This document shows, piece after piece, positions 1 through 10,369 of a stretch of 64,000 nt of DNA. Origin of the DNA: Sthenelais limicola (lineage: Eukaryota; Annelida; Polychaeta; Phyllodocida; Sigalionidae); the NCBI GenBank assembly GCA_942159475.1, contig OW804096.1, positions 9,913,836 through 9,977,835 of the forward strand. The letters are read 5' to 3'. The stretch's first letter is position 1, and each line of letters opens with the position of its first letter. Below the pieces are notes generated by a model. The model had not been told where the DNA came from. It made no database searches and saw only the letters and a list, made by a program, of their open reading frames with translations. A program made the translations under genes and the position numbers.

Positions 1-172
1 TTACGCTGCAATTTGGTCAATACTAGGAAAATTCGGGAATATTTGGCATGTATTAATTCTAGTAATCTGTTTGGTTAAGTTGAACTGTATTTTGAACTTT
101 ATTTTCGTCCGAAATTTCGGTTATTTGAGAAGATTGGCTAACTTGAATTGTACATTTTCTGAAAATCTGACC
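1..172 (+). mobile_element. Family A MITE, right part, cut by window start
   Basis: Shows the interior and right end of family A, finishing with the terminal inverted repeat that reads ATTTTCTGAAAATCTGACC. The left end lies before the window. No coding capacity. Family A is recognised by comparing the copies in this window with one another. Confidence 0.85.
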
Positions 173-192
173 TTCTGATTGAGCTAACATGA

Positions 193-580
193 AGTAGAAG
201 GTCAACTTACTAGAAGCAAAATAACCACGAGTTCTTTTGAATATTTTAAAATATAGCTGTTCCTTAGAGCATTTACCTTATACACAATTGCATGTACTCT
301 TATCAGTCAAGACTATTAAATACCAAATATGCTTTTATTTAAAACAATGTTAGTACTTGTTGCACTTTAAAACACATTTTATCAGTAGAAGGTCAACTTA
401 CTAGAAGCAAAATAACCACGAGTCCTTTTGAATATTTTAAAATATAGGTGTTCCTTAGGGCATTTACCTTATACACAATTGCATGTACTGTTGACAGTCA
501 GGACCATTAAATACCAAATATACTTTAAAACAATATCAATTTTGTACTTGTTGCACTTTTAAAGATATTTTATCAGTAGA
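193..580 (+). repeat. 191-bp tandem duplication
   Basis: Two near-identical units start at 193 and 384 with AGTAGAAGGTCAACTTACTA, and the first bases of a third unit (AGTAGAA) appear at 575, so the period is exactly 191 bp. The units differ by a few substitutions and a small indel. No coding content is seen. Confidence 0.9.
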
Positions 581-661
581 ACTGTTGTACAGGATGAATG
601 CCAATAGCACGAAATTCTTGCTAACCTGCGGAACACCATGTTCTACTACTTGTGCTGCTCT

Positions 662-985
662 TGTTACATCATGTTACGCAATAATGACGTAACAATGGGT
701 AACCACTTTATGGCTGTAATTATCATTAATTATTATTATTATATTTAATAGCCCAATTCGGTAACATGTTCATTAGCCATTAGAGTACTACTACCCAGGA
801 ATTTATTGCAGTATTTACGGTAGCATGTAAAGGCTCAGGTAGCACCCTCACCTACTTTATTATTCAACCAATCAGTACTAGCCACGAGGACCAAACACCC
901 ACCTGTATGTTAGACCATAATAAACATTCATTCTAGATCTTAGGATCACAGCCGACTTCTTATATACTCTTATTATTATCCTACA
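662..985 (+). mobile_element. Probable solo LTR or LTR fragment
   Basis: Begins TGTTACATCATGTTACG and ends TCCTACA, the TG...CA pattern of a long terminal repeat, with an AATAAA-type signal near 920. Its start resembles the LTR-like sequences at 12326 and, inverted, at 5485-5669. No clear 4-6-bp target duplication is visible, so both boundaries are tentative. Confidence 0.5.
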
Positions 986-1056
986 ATATTCCTACAACTA
1001 TTCCATGTATACAAAATAGACAAACCTTCATATAACACTGGTTTTTTTTAAAAAAA

Positions 1057-1180
1057 ATTTTTAACAAATTTTTATTCAGAAGAAACATGGCATGTGCCAA
1101 TGTTAGGTTTTGTACGGTTAGGGTAAGACCCTGTCATCCACCGTATCCTGAAATTTCGCAATAAACATTTTAAACAATTT
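1057..1180 (-). repeat. Retroelement 3'-end-like repeat, copy 1
   Basis: The stretch beginning TTTTTATTCAGAAGAAACAT has a diverged relative at 1608-1735; both end in a shared CGTATCCTGAAA / CGCATCCTGAAA block. An AATAAA signal on the minus strand suggests the 3' end of a retroelement. The family is unknown. Confidence 0.4.
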
Positions 1181-1400
1181 TACAGTGGTGTTGGGTGTCA
1201 ATGTTTCGACAAATCATTCTGCATTATTGTGTATAAATTACTGAGTTAATGAGATTTTTTTTTATAGATTTTTATTTCATAGTACATGTACATAGAAACT
1301 AGGTATACAATTTCTGCAAACTACAGGTCTTCCAATAACCGTGGGAAGAGTTTTTTTCATCGAATGAGATGGGATGGAAGAAGATATTTAAGAGACATTT

Positions 1401-1546
1401 GGGTCAGATTTTCAGAAAATGTACAATTCAACTTTACCAACCTTCTCAAATAACCCATATTTCAGACGAAAATGAAGTTCAAAATACAGTTCAACCTAAC
1501 CAAACGGATTGCTGGAATCACTGCAATGCCAAACATAATCTGACCC
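1401..1546 (-). mobile_element. Family A MITE, internally deleted
   Basis: Both terminal inverted repeats are present (GGGTCAGATTTTCAG and ATAATCTGACCC), but about 90 bp of the interior next to the right end is gone. The copy is bracketed by a 12-bp direct repeat TTTAAGAGACAT at 1388-1399 and 1547-1558, longer than the 4 bp usual for this family. Confidence 0.85.
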
Positions 1547-1607
1547 TTTAAGAGACATGTATTATTTCTATCAAAAAAGAAAGCCATGAAGTTTTTTTTT
1601 GTTTTTT

Positions 1608-1735
1608 TTTTGCACGAATTTTATTCAGGAAATAAAGCATGGCAACTGCCTATGGTGAATATTTTATTACGGCTATAGGGGGATCCCTATATTCCGCCGC
1701 ATCCTGAAAGTCACAATTGCATTTTGAACGTAATC
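1608..1735 (-). repeat. Retroelement 3'-end-like repeat, copy 2
   Basis: Diverged second copy of the repeat at 1057-1180, with TTTTATTCAGGAAATAAAGC at its start and CCGCATCCTGAAAGTC near its end. Two related tails 550 bp apart point to repeated insertion of one family, but the element is not identified. Confidence 0.4.
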
Positions 1736-1749
1736 ACAGTGTCACATAT

Positions 1750-2715
1750 CATGTTTGATCAGTACATATCTTATTTGCTTTTAGTGTAATCTAATGGGAT
1801 TAATGAGATGAGATGGGATGATATTTATTATATAAGAAAATTAGTGATAATTGGTATAATGGAGTACTGTTATCTGTTATCTTTAGTTATATAACATCCT
1901 TGTTATAAGTTTCATGATAATTGAATGTCTGAGTGTGTAGCTAATAGTGCATGTACTTGTACTAGATATTCGTAACAGCAGTAGTGTTAGTAACAACAAT
2001 ATCGTTAGCAGTGAAATAGTATAATATATATAATATATATAATATATTAGGACAATATTCATTTACATTGTCAGGTAGATTTACGCAAGTATACGTTGGC
2101 ACTTTTGCATGATGTACTATCAACATTTCATAAATAATTACAGTATATGACACAACGACAGCACATTCTGAATAGTCATTACCAACTCGTGTTCATGCGC
2201 CATTTCCTTGTCTGTCTGGTATCAGCACACAGACGAAAACTCGATAAACTTTAATCACTCTGGAAAGAAGCCAGACATGTGGAAGATTGGATGGAAGGAC
2301 ATGATATGAAGTTCTCTAGTAAAGATGACATACAATATTCCAATATTACTGTGTCATTTACAGAATGTATTTCCTTCGTCATCCATTCAAAGAGCATGTA
2401 GGCACGCAAGAGTTTCTCACTGGATGAATTAGGCTAAAACTGCACTTGGCTACCATCGGTAAAAAGCAAAAATAAATTTCAGAAGTCTCCTGGTTCCAAC
2501 TTACAGCTACCCTTCTTCTTACAAGGGAAGAGTGATTAAAATTGGAGAGAATTTATCCTAGATGTAACCAATCCGAAACCTTGTCTAACATGTGAAAGAA
2601 ATAAACGGTTGTCGCAAAAAAAAAAAAAAAAAAAGTAAAAAACTGTCTACTTTTTGTTCAATTCTTTTCCAATCCATCTCAAAGTCATGCGAGAGGATTT
2701 TTCCAATTGCTTTTG
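1750..2715. other. No gene recognised
   Basis: AT-rich unique-looking sequence with a short TA-rich microsatellite near 2020-2048 and an A-rich run near 2615-2635. No splice-consistent exon, RNA gene or repeat family could be recognised. Confidence 0.5.
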
Positions 2716-2921
2716 CTAAAGGGTTTCTAAAACGTCCCTATTTGTATTTGGAGGAGTACTATATAATATAGGTAATCAAGAAAGGCATGTTCGGGAAGAC
2801 CTCCTCTTGAGAAGAACGTAACCTCTTTGTTAAACACCTTATGGCAAATAAAGAATTATCTTATCTTATCTTATCTTAATACTAAAGGGTTTCTAAAACG
2901 TCCCTATTTGTATTTGGAGGA
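2716..2921 (+). mobile_element. 5'-truncated LINE tail with 40-bp target duplication
   Basis: A 126-bp insert (2756-2881) ends with AATAAAGAATTATC followed by a (TTATC)n tail. It is bracketed by 40-bp direct repeats at 2716-2755 and 2882-2921, starting CTAAAGGGTTTCTAAAACGT. A microsatellite-like tail plus target duplication is the hallmark of target-primed reverse transcription; the duplication is unusually long. Too short to assign a clade. Confidence 0.75.
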
Positions 2922-3185
2922 ATGCTATCCTGTGATGACTACATTTATTATCGCCCACCGGCGGCAGTATTCCCTCTCTTTCATGAACATATAACAATAG
3001 CAGAATATTATTGAGTGTAGTCCTATGAGACATATTATGAGTGGGTCTGATAACCTTTTACTTGTCGGAAAAGCTGAGAATGAAGCTTTAATATAATGCA
3101 GACTGTGTGAATTGAAACATGACCTTGTAGGAACTCTAGAAACTATTTCAGAGGATTCTTTACATATTGCAGATTTACCGAGTAT

Positions 3186-3354
3186 GGGTCAGATTTAGAA
3201 AAAAGTGTACAATTGGCAGCTCTACACATTTAGGAAATTTAAAGTATCAGTTCTGTTATTTTAAACTGCATTTTGAAGCTCATTTTTGTCTTAAATGTGG
3301 GTTATTCAAGACGATTGGTGAAGGCGAATTGTACATTTTCTGAAAATCTGACCC
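3186..3354 (+). mobile_element. Family A MITE, internally deleted
   Basis: A 169-bp copy with both ends; the interior between the left subterminal part and the TTTTTGTCTTAAATGTGGG block is shortened. It is flanked by a perfect 4-bp target duplication, GTAT. Confidence 0.9.
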
Positions 3355-3579
3355 GTATATTCTTGAAACTCCCCTATTGGTTTGAGAAACTAGGACTAGA
3401 CATGTAATAGTCCATGAACCTGGACCCTCGCTCTGCCTGATATAGTGGTTCTGTGAAAGGGACTAGACACGTAACACACTCACACTGTAAGATAGCTCGA
3501 TCCTGTTTCATAGCTTGGTAGAACAGTGAAGAAGAAGCTCTACCATCATGTCCTGACGTATCTCAGACTCTCATATATA

Positions 3580-4155
3580 GGTCAGATTTTCAGAAAATGT
3601 ACAATTCAATTACGCCAATCCTCTCAAATAATCCACATTTCAGATGAAAATAAAGTTCAAAATACAGTTCAACCTAACCAAATAGATTGCTATAGTTTAT
3701 GGCAGGGTAATTATAGAGCGGGGATATCTCTCTGATGTCGAGGTGTGGAAGAAGGCATATTCCATTAATCCCTCTTAATCAGTTCACATCCCCATAAAAA
3801 ACAGCTGGGTTCACCTCCCTGGACCCAATTTGGGGGGGGGGGGGAGTTCCTCCTGTGTTAGATTTAATCCTCTCTCCTCTAAGCCAGATCAGGATAGCAC
3901 ATATCAAGTAGGCGACCTTTAATGGCACTTAAAATAATAAAATGACGCCTAAATGACCAATGGATATATGGCCCTCCCTCCCCTTCCATCTACCCCTTCC
4001 AACTTCCCTCTAAAGGAAAGGAGCGCTAAACTATAGAATCAATGCAATGCCAAATATACTCGAATTTCCTAGTATTGCCCAAATTGCAGCGTGATTTAGC
4101 AGAAAGTAGTAAATCTGTACAGCTGCCAATTGTACATTTTCTGAGAATCTGACTC
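3580..4155 (-). mobile_element. Family A MITE split by an insertion
   Basis: The left part is 3580-3695 and the right part 4031-4155. The halves rejoin in register at the conserved GATTGCTAGAATCAATGC region. The interruption is the separate insert at 3696-4030. Confidence 0.85.
3696..4030. mobile_element. 335-bp insertion with CTATAG target duplication
   Basis: Unrelated sequence inserted in the family A copy around it, flanked by CTATAG at 3690-3695 and 4031-4036. Its ends read TTTATGGC and, inverted, TTTAGCGC, a weak inverted repeat. It contains a G run near 3833-3844. The family is unknown and no coding content is seen. Confidence 0.6.
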
Positions 4156-4197
4156 AAATCATCGTTGAATGAAATGCATCACATCATGTGAAATCTT

Positions 4198-4526
4198 GTT
4201 AGGACATTTCATAAGAATTTCTGTATCTTAAATTTGATATTTTTATTTTTCATTTTTGAAAATGTTTTGAAAAAAAAAAAAAATGTTTGCCATGTTTCTG
4301 GGTGGACCATCACCAGTAAAATCGCTGTAATACACTCTAGAGGATGCCCTCAGTAATGCAAGGATATTCACTACACTGTCCTGGGATTTGGTGAATGTAT
4401 TTGTACGACTGGAAACGGTACATACCCTAAAGATGAGAACATTCCTACAAAAAAATATTATGAATAAAACACATTGAACACTATCAACTTTTCGATTTGT
4501 GACTCATTTTTTTGGAACACATTACA
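4198..4526 (+). mobile_element. Family B MITE, left end missing
   Basis: Matches the inner and right parts of family B: TAAATTTGATATTTTTATTT, the TTTCTGGGTGGACCATCA block, and a right end resembling TGTGACTCATTTTCCTGAAAC. The left ~80 bp is replaced by family A and unrelated sequence. Confidence 0.75.
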
Positions 4527-4808
4527 ATATATATAAATAAATGTCGTCATAATGTTAAATAAGTTGGAACCTGGGCAATATCCGATAACACTTACCAAAT
4601 AGCTTATTCTAAGGGTTAAGGCAATACACATGATAGGGAACCCACTCGTAGGTCAAACGTAGACCTACTTCTAGGAATTATCATTAAATATTAAAGATAC
4701 CAATTACCTGTAAAAGAGGCTCAGCCTCCTCCAGTGCATTTTCTGGGAAAACCATTTCCTGGAAGACCAAGTCGCCGCTTGCATAAAGTTGCATTCTCAG
4801 CTCTTAAT

Positions 4809-5043
4809 GGGTCAGATTTTCAGAAAATGTACAATTCGCCTTCGCCAATCTTCTCAAATAACCTAAATTTCAGACGAAAATAAAGTTCAAAATACAGTTC
4901 AACATAACAAAACAGACTGCTAGAATCAATGCAATGCCGAATATACTCAAATTTACCTAGTATTGGCCAAATTGTAGCCTAATTTAACAGAATTTACTAA
5001 ATGTATACAGCTGCCAATTGTACATTTTCTGAAAATCTGACCC
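4809..5043 (-). mobile_element. Family A MITE, full length
   Basis: A 235-bp copy with both terminal repeats intact. Flanks are TAAT and ATAT, so the target duplication is imperfect. No coding capacity. Confidence 0.9.
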
Positions 5044-5239
5044 ATATACAGAAGAAATTTTACAGATTTTACTCCTGTTATGACTTGAGCGATAATTTGT
5101 TAAGCTGTAGACAGATTTTCAATAGGATTTAATATCATTATATTAGTCTTTCTCTGTGGAAAATTTGCCTCTATCAGGGAAGCGGCTGGAAGATCTGGAA
5201 GATTCCAAAATGGTTTCCCAGAAGTCTGCCAACCTATTT

Positions 5240-5287
5240 ATCACTGTAAACTCTTTTTTGATAAATAAAAGATTGCTCTATCCATCC

Positions 5288-5321
<34 letters not shown>

Positions 5322-5322
5322 G
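5240..5322 (+). repeat. (TCTA)n microsatellite, probably a LINE tail
   Basis: About ten TATC/TCTA units at 5283-5322 directly follow GATAAATAAAAGATTGCTC, which has an AATAAA signal. This order, signal then simple repeat, resembles the 3' end of a 5'-truncated LINE. No target duplication was identified. Confidence 0.6.
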
Positions 5323-5484
5323 TGATAGATGATTGTCAAGTGCGCGTCCAGTCAGGTCCAGAAGGCAGTTTTGGACCCCTAAGTTTTAGGGGTCATTAAC
5401 ACTTTTAACCTTAGTCTTAGCCTTGTGGTTAAGCTTATCGCTGGATGTGGAATCGAGGAATGTGGCCTTCTGGACAAGACTGCG

Positions 5485-5669
5485 TCATATCCCCACAGTG
5501 GGCGTCATATCTCCACATAGCCCGGTTAAGTAGACTTGCACATGCAGTATTAGGTGTTAAGTATAATTAGAGGTTTTAGAAATAATGACAATAATGATAT
5601 ATGGGTGATAATCTATAATTAACATAAATATAATGTGGTTATGCACCGTGACGTAATGTCTAATAACAG
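5485..5669 (-). mobile_element. LTR fragment, minus strand
   Basis: Read on the minus strand it starts TGTTATTAGACATTACG and shares blocks such as AATTATACTTAA and GTGCAAGTCTACTTA with the LTR at 12326-12613. The other end of the LTR is not recognisable before 5485. Confidence 0.5.
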
Positions 5670-5772
5670 TATTTCGAAGTCAAAATAAGTGAACGTTTTT
5701 GTTTTTGACCGATGTTTACTGAAGGTGCAGCATTAAGATATTAGACAATATGTGATTCTTGGAAAACATATA

Positions 5773-6175
5773 TGTGATCCAGTTTAGAAAGTCATAAGTC
5801 GCAAAACATGGATTTTGAGATACCATCATATTTGAAAAGATGGGGTCAAGCGGATTCCAATGATAGTAAACAGAAGGTCATCTAATACGTATTTCTAGAT
5901 TTTAAATTTGATATTTTTATTTTTTGGAAGAAGAAAATCAATTATTTCTGGGTGGACAATTACTAGTAAAGTAGCTGAATACTCTCTATAGGATGAGCTT
6001 AGAAATGCATGGATATATTTAATACAAGGTCTTGAAATTTGATACATGTATTCATACCTGGAGCATTAGATACCCAAAAAATGTGAACATTCCGAGAAAG
6101 AGATCTTGTGAATAAAATGACTTTGAAAATTATAATTTTTACGACTTGCGACTCATTTTCCTAAAACACATCACA
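5773..6175 (+). mobile_element. Family B MITE, full length
   Basis: A 403-bp copy. The left end TGTGATCCAGTTTAG and right end CTAAAACACATCACA are inverted repeats continuing into TCATAAGTCGCAAAA and its complement. Interior shows the TTTCTGGGTGGACAATTACT block shared with other copies. Non-coding; an ORF from 6146 into the flank is a chance frame. Confidence 0.85.
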
Positions 6176-6179
6176 ATTG

Positions 6180-7377
6180 TTCATCTTTTTAGTGTACTGA
6201 TATTCGGGTCTCAGCTTACCCAATTCGTCGCAATAATCCAGCAGAATAATTGGCCATGCACGCACCCTCACTATTATGTGAATCAACATGAGCTCGATCG
6301 TCCTGCTGATCGTCATGATCACGATCGGTGGGGTCAATGGCCGACAGGCATTTTGTGTGTAGAAATATCTTTTCGATTTATTTTGTCTTTCCTTGGTCCG
6401 TCGTATAATGATGATTATACCCAGGTGATGGATCTTAAGCCTTTAGCTTCGATTTTATCCCTTTATTTATGATAAATTAGATTTTTTGTTTTTCTCTGAA
6501 ATATCTTATTTTATAATCGATTCCTATGTATATGTACATAGCCACATATTTGTTAAAGTATATCTTGATGTAATGAACTGTAAAATTAATCTATTCCCCT
6601 CAGCTAATACTGAGAATAGTGCAGGTATGAAAGCATAATGTCTCTGGCTGAATAAACACATGCATTTAAAACAAAAAACAAACATTTAGACATACTAGAC
6701 ATAGCCTTGAATTCCAGTTCCAAACGTAAGTTACAACTCTCGTTCCTTCTCTTTATTTCCTCCGCCTGTTGCTTTTCCTTGATTTCCGTTAGCAGATCGT
6801 CATATTCGGAGGATTCGTCATTTGTCTATGCCAGGGTACTGTTTCATAATGAATGAGACACAGCAAGATTTATTTTGAAAATTTGTGAAGGGTGTTCAAA
6901 TGTTACAAAGAATGTCCCAATCTGGCGTTTCATAATGTAGGACATTCCCGGGAACATTTGTATTCGCGGGAACATTCGCGGGAACATTCGGTGACGGGAT
7001 TGGCCGTGCATGTTGTCTTATTACATAATAACCATAAAAACAGACAGGGAGGCGCCATGGGCTGAGAGGGATAGAGAGTCTACATTAACTGCCAGGAGTT
7101 GCTGCGAGTGTACTCAGAGTCGCTACAAATGTTCTCAATGTGACCGTGAATCTTATCAACTCTGATAAGATTCTCAACTTTGATTATAAAAAGGAATTTG
7201 TCCCAAATGGGATGTTTTTCTACTTAATTCCTATGTCCCTGATTATGAAACAGTACCCAGTTCGTCATATTAGGAGGATTCACGGTTTGGTAATTTGTCT
7301 TCTTCTATGCCAGACAATTTGTCTTCTTCTATGCCAGACAACTTACTCAGATTCTCTAGAGACATCCCTATATTATC
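6180..7377. other. No gene recognised; short internal duplications
   Basis: Two related blocks, near 6795-6835 and 7258-7345, share TCGTCATATT(C/A)GGAGGATTC and TTTGTCT...TATGCCAG. The motif TTTGTCTTCTTCTATGCCAG is itself tandemly doubled near 7300-7340. A CGGGAACATT motif repeats at 6950-6990. A 108-aa frame at 6146-6472 and a 97-aa frame at 7140-7433 have no recognisable domain. Confidence 0.45.
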
Positions 7378-7444
7378 AAAGAGGACGGTATCTCAAAATC
7401 CATTCTATTGCGACTAATGACTCACTTTTCTGAGGCATCACAAT
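7378..7444 (-). mobile_element. Family B MITE end fragment
   Basis: Only one terminus of family B is present: GTATCTCAAAATCCATT followed by TGCGACTAATGACTCA and a degraded end at GCATCACA. Confidence 0.65.
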
Positions 7445-7575
7445 ATACTCTTTATGAAGAAAAAATAAAATGAAAAAAAAATATAATTATATCTTCATGC
7501 GCAACCTATATGAGCTTCTACTTCGAAGTTTGTTCATACATGGCTTCCATTGCGACCAGGTGATGGAAGGTACAT

Positions 7576-7810
7576 GGGTCAGATTTTCAGAAATTGTACA
7601 ATTCAACTTCGCCAGTCCTCTGAAATAACCCACATTTCAGACGAAAATAAAGTTCAAAATACAGTTCAACCTAGCCAAACGGATTGCTAGAATCAATGCA
7701 ATGCCAAATATACTTGAGTTTACCTAGTATTGACCAAATTGCAGCCTAATTTAGCAGAATTTACTAAATATGTACAGCTGCCAATTATACATTTTCTGAA
7801 AATCCGACCC
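7576..7810 (-). mobile_element. Family A MITE, full length
   Basis: A 235-bp copy with both ends; one substitution in the right terminus (CCGACCC). Flanks ACAT and ACTT match at three of four positions. Confidence 0.9.
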
Positions 7811-8010
7811 ACTTATGTTAGAGTACATTTCTATAAGCCTTTTAAAGACAGATTGTGCACCAGGAAATATGTTACCTGGGAATACGCTTTGTAGAAGAGA
7901 ATTCATGATTCGGAAATTAAAGGATAGCATTCAACACTCTGTAAGCAATACTCGGATAAGGCTTCCTTAAAGCTGCATTCTCATCTAATACCAGATCAAA
8001 AACTAACAAT

Positions 8011-8490
8011 GTGCAGCTACAAATTTTCGCAGGCTAAACTACCGCGAAATTGTGTTTGGCACCGCGAATCTTTCTCTCCGCGAAAATATTTCCATTAATC
8101 ACTACTCTACTGTAGTCTATGGGAGCTTAGTCCCCGTTGGTTGATCTGAGCTGGCCCGTTATAGACGCATAGAGGGCCAGTGGTCACTACCGGTCCCGCT
8201 GGCCCTCTATGCCTAGAGAACTTCCGGTAAACAGCCCAACCAACAGGGACTAAAGCCATTAGAGCCTGAGTTTATTGTCCGAGCTGGCCCTCTAAGCCTC
8301 CGGCCTCGACAGGATTCCTGTCAGGCTTAGAGGGCCAGCTCGGACAATAAACTCAGGCTCTAATTGCCCATTAAATTTGGAGGTGCAAATGCAAATTTAT
8401 GCAAATTTGGAGGAGGCGTTCAACTGCGAAATTTTTTCTCCGTGGATTTTTTCTCCGCGAAATATTAGCCCGCAATTTTTTTAGCTGCAC
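8011..8490. mobile_element. Composite hairpin element with TIR GTGCAGCTA
   Basis: The outer ends GTGCAGCTACAAATTTTCGC and, inverted, GTGCAGCTAAAAAAATTGCG bracket 480 bp. Subterminal parts on both sides repeat CCGCGAAA motifs. Inside lie two hairpins, at 8127-8253 and 8259-8363. Probably a non-autonomous DNA element, possibly with a second element inserted in it. No coding content. Confidence 0.65.
8259..8363. repeat. Near-perfect long hairpin
   Basis: Inverted arms of about 40 bp, starting TTAGAGCCTGAGTTTATTGT and ending in its complement, with the GGCCCTCTAAGCC motif near a short loop. The arms appear identical, implying recent origin or ongoing gene conversion. The adjacent imperfect hairpin 8127-8253 has ends TTAGTCCCCGTTGGTTG and shares the GGCCCTCTA motif. 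Confidence 0.85.
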
Positions 8491-8524
8491 GGTAATTTGT
8501 GTTCCAACCTTAACAATGCTTTCC

Positions 8525-8709
8525 CAATCAATCTGCTAAATTAGGCTGATGATTAATACATACCACATGTATCTTTAACTGTATAGTATTGCGTTGTTTC
8601 AAAACATCTCTTTGATTATGTTGAACTCTAATTCTGTCTAGGTTTTGTCTTAGGTTTGGGTAATTTGAGAGGATTGGTAAAGGCAGATTGTATGTTTCTG
8701 ACGACTTCA
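8525..8709 (+). mobile_element. Degraded family A relic
   Basis: Family A blocks can still be followed in order (TCTGCTAAATTAGGCTGA, TGATTATGTTGAACT, TTGTCTTAGGTTTGGGTAAT, GAGAGGATTGGTAAAGGC), but both terminal repeats are badly mutated. Older than its neighbours. Confidence 0.6.
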
Positions 8710-9158
8710 CCTGTATAGAGTGTTGAGATGCTCAGTATGGACCCCAAACAGACTTAAATAATGTACACAACCATGAAAAGGGAACAAGTGCGAGAAATGA
8801 CATGTGATCCATGCAAAGAGATCATGATTGTCAGTGAAATTCCATCATAGACGGATCGACATGGATGTTTTTGTAGGGCCAAAAACTAAAGAAGATATCA
8901 AAAGCCTCTATAACATTTTGCCAGATAACTTTCAGATGGCTAGGAGAAAATTGTAAGTTTCTGACGACTTCAGAATGTTGAGGTGCTCAGTATAGACCCC
9001 AAACAGACTTAAATAATGTACACAAAGTGCGAGAAATGACATGTCCATGCAAACAGATCATGATTCCTTTTAGCTTAACTTATAGCTTCCTATAGTAATA
9101 CTAAGGTAACGGCAGGAAGAAATGGAACCTAATTCCATATATATGTCAGTGAAATTCC

Positions 9159-9229
9159 CATTTGTCGAACTCAAACTTATGTATACCCAAAGGTAAATTA
9201 AAGATCTTTCAATCAAATTCAATTCAATT
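9159..9229 (+). mobile_element. 71-bp LINE tail with 14-bp target duplication
   Basis: Ends in an (AATTC)n tail and is bracketed by GTCAGTGAAATTCC at 9145-9158 and 9230-9243. The empty site is visible in the first copy of the surrounding duplication. It is an extreme 5' truncation, or a very short SINE-like element. Confidence 0.75.
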
Positions 9230-9250
9230 GTCAGTGAAATTCCATCTTGG

Positions 9251-9418
9251 AGAGGTCATAAAGTACCTTTCTGTCTCTTTTCTCTGTCTCTCTCTCCCTT
9301 CTTCTCTGTCTCTTTTTCCTGGGTATGATCATTGATCCCGCCCTTGATATAACCATATCAAATGTGTTGATAAGGGCGTAAAGCAACCAATCTCACTCAC
9401 TCACTCACTCCATCATGG
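9251..9418 (-). mobile_element. Family G repeat, single 73-bp unit
   Basis: Reverse-oriented copy: the minus strand reads GTGAGTGAGATTGGTTGCTT, CGCCCTTATCAACACATTTG, then the GGGAGAGAGAGACAGAGAAA unit once and a terminal TACTTTATGACC. It sits between CCATCTTGGAGA and CCATCATGGAGA, a likely target duplication. The same unit is expanded twelve-fold at 31.1-32.0 kb. Confidence 0.7.
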
Positions 9419-9745
9419 AGAGAGATCGACATGGAGACTGGAATTTTTTGTAGGGCCAAAAACTAAAGAAGATATCAAGAGTTTCTATAACATTTTGCCA
9501 GATAACTTTCAGATGGGTAGGAGAAAAATGAAACAAAATATATCAGGTTTGGGTTTTTATGCAATTATCTGAGAACACAGTGCCAGGAGAGCTGCCCCAC
9601 GTCACTATATGCCCATTTCCTGATATGGAGGTCCATATCCCGTCTTGCCTTTGACAAATACTCTCAACTTTATTCATCTTTCTATGCCTAACGAAGGAAA
9701 CAGGATGATTTCCCTTCAGACTAATATCAGACGTGTCTGATACTC

Positions 9746-9785
9746 TGCGCATGCGTCGCTGAGTAGTCTCTTAAGGCCACTTCCG
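9746..9785. promoter_or_regulatory. Candidate NRF-1 plus ETS promoter module
   Basis: TGCGCATGCG at 9746-9755 fits the NRF-1 core, and CACTTCCGG at 9777-9785 fits an ETS site. Such pairs are common in TATA-less animal promoters. A 69-codon frame begins in the NRF-1 motif on the minus strand and runs to 9543, but has no recognised domain. No transcript can be shown from sequence alone. Confidence 0.3.
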
Positions 9786-10341
9786 GTGGTCAGATCTCCT
9801 CTGTTATCGCCCATCACACCTTAATGGGAGAGTAATGAAGTCTGCTATAATACGGTGATCATTTACCATTGCCTTGTCTCCTGTTGTCGCGACGGGCGTA
9901 AATTTCTACTAGGATCTCTCTCCTCCCCTTCCCCCTCACTTCCTTCTGTTCTCCTGTTTCACTCCTATCAGGTTCTATAGAGTCGTCGGTATTAGTGAGG
10001 CAGATATGGTAAAAGATTGTGTACTTTTACATAAAGGCACGACATATGCCAGAGCTATAGTCTACGGTCCAAATATTGGTTTCAGAAAGGCGCCAAACCA
10101 AAATATTAAAGGTAAATGAGAAGTTAAGATGCACGTTTGACAGTGCAATGATAGGACAATTCAAAGAGAGTATTTTTGTTTAAATATCTAGACTAGCCAT
10201 TTTTAAGGCGCAAAATTGATATTTTTCAAAGTATTTCATTCACATGATCTCTTTTTAGGAATTAGAGATGAAGGGAATGAATCAACTCAATTAAAAAACA
10301 CCTCACAGAAAATTATTTTATTGTTTTGCCGACTCTTACGC

Positions 10342-10369
10342 GTTTCGCCGAGGGGCGTGGCTTTACCAG
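10342..10369 (-). ncRNA. Degenerate hammerhead-like motif (Penelope type)
   Basis: The minus strand reads CTGGTAAAGCC...GGCGAAACGCG. It resembles the motif at 50162 in its GCC/GGC stem, the GAAAC half-core and the following GCG, but the first core half is CTGGTAA instead of CTGANGA, so catalysis is unlikely. Probably a decayed piece of a Penelope-like terminal repeat. Confidence 0.35.

Larger units (their letters stand above)
8690..9535 (+). repeat. Duplicated ~265-bp segment, second copy broken by insertions
   Basis: Copy 1 is about 8690-8953 and copy 2 about 8954-9535. Shared blocks run in the same order: TTTCTGACGACTTCA, GGTGCTCAGTAT, CCCCAAACAGACTTAAATAA, GAAATGACATGT, GTCAGTGAAATTCCATC, and TTTTGTAGGGCCAAAAACTA. 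Copy 2 is interrupted near 9065-9144, at 9159-9229 and at 9251-9418; copy 1 shows the empty sites. No coding function is recognised. Confidence 0.85.

Noticed and set aside
9543..9752. 69-codon minus-strand gene starting in the NRF-1 motif
   Set aside because: Only the promoter-like motifs are noteworthy; the frame has no homologue I recognise.
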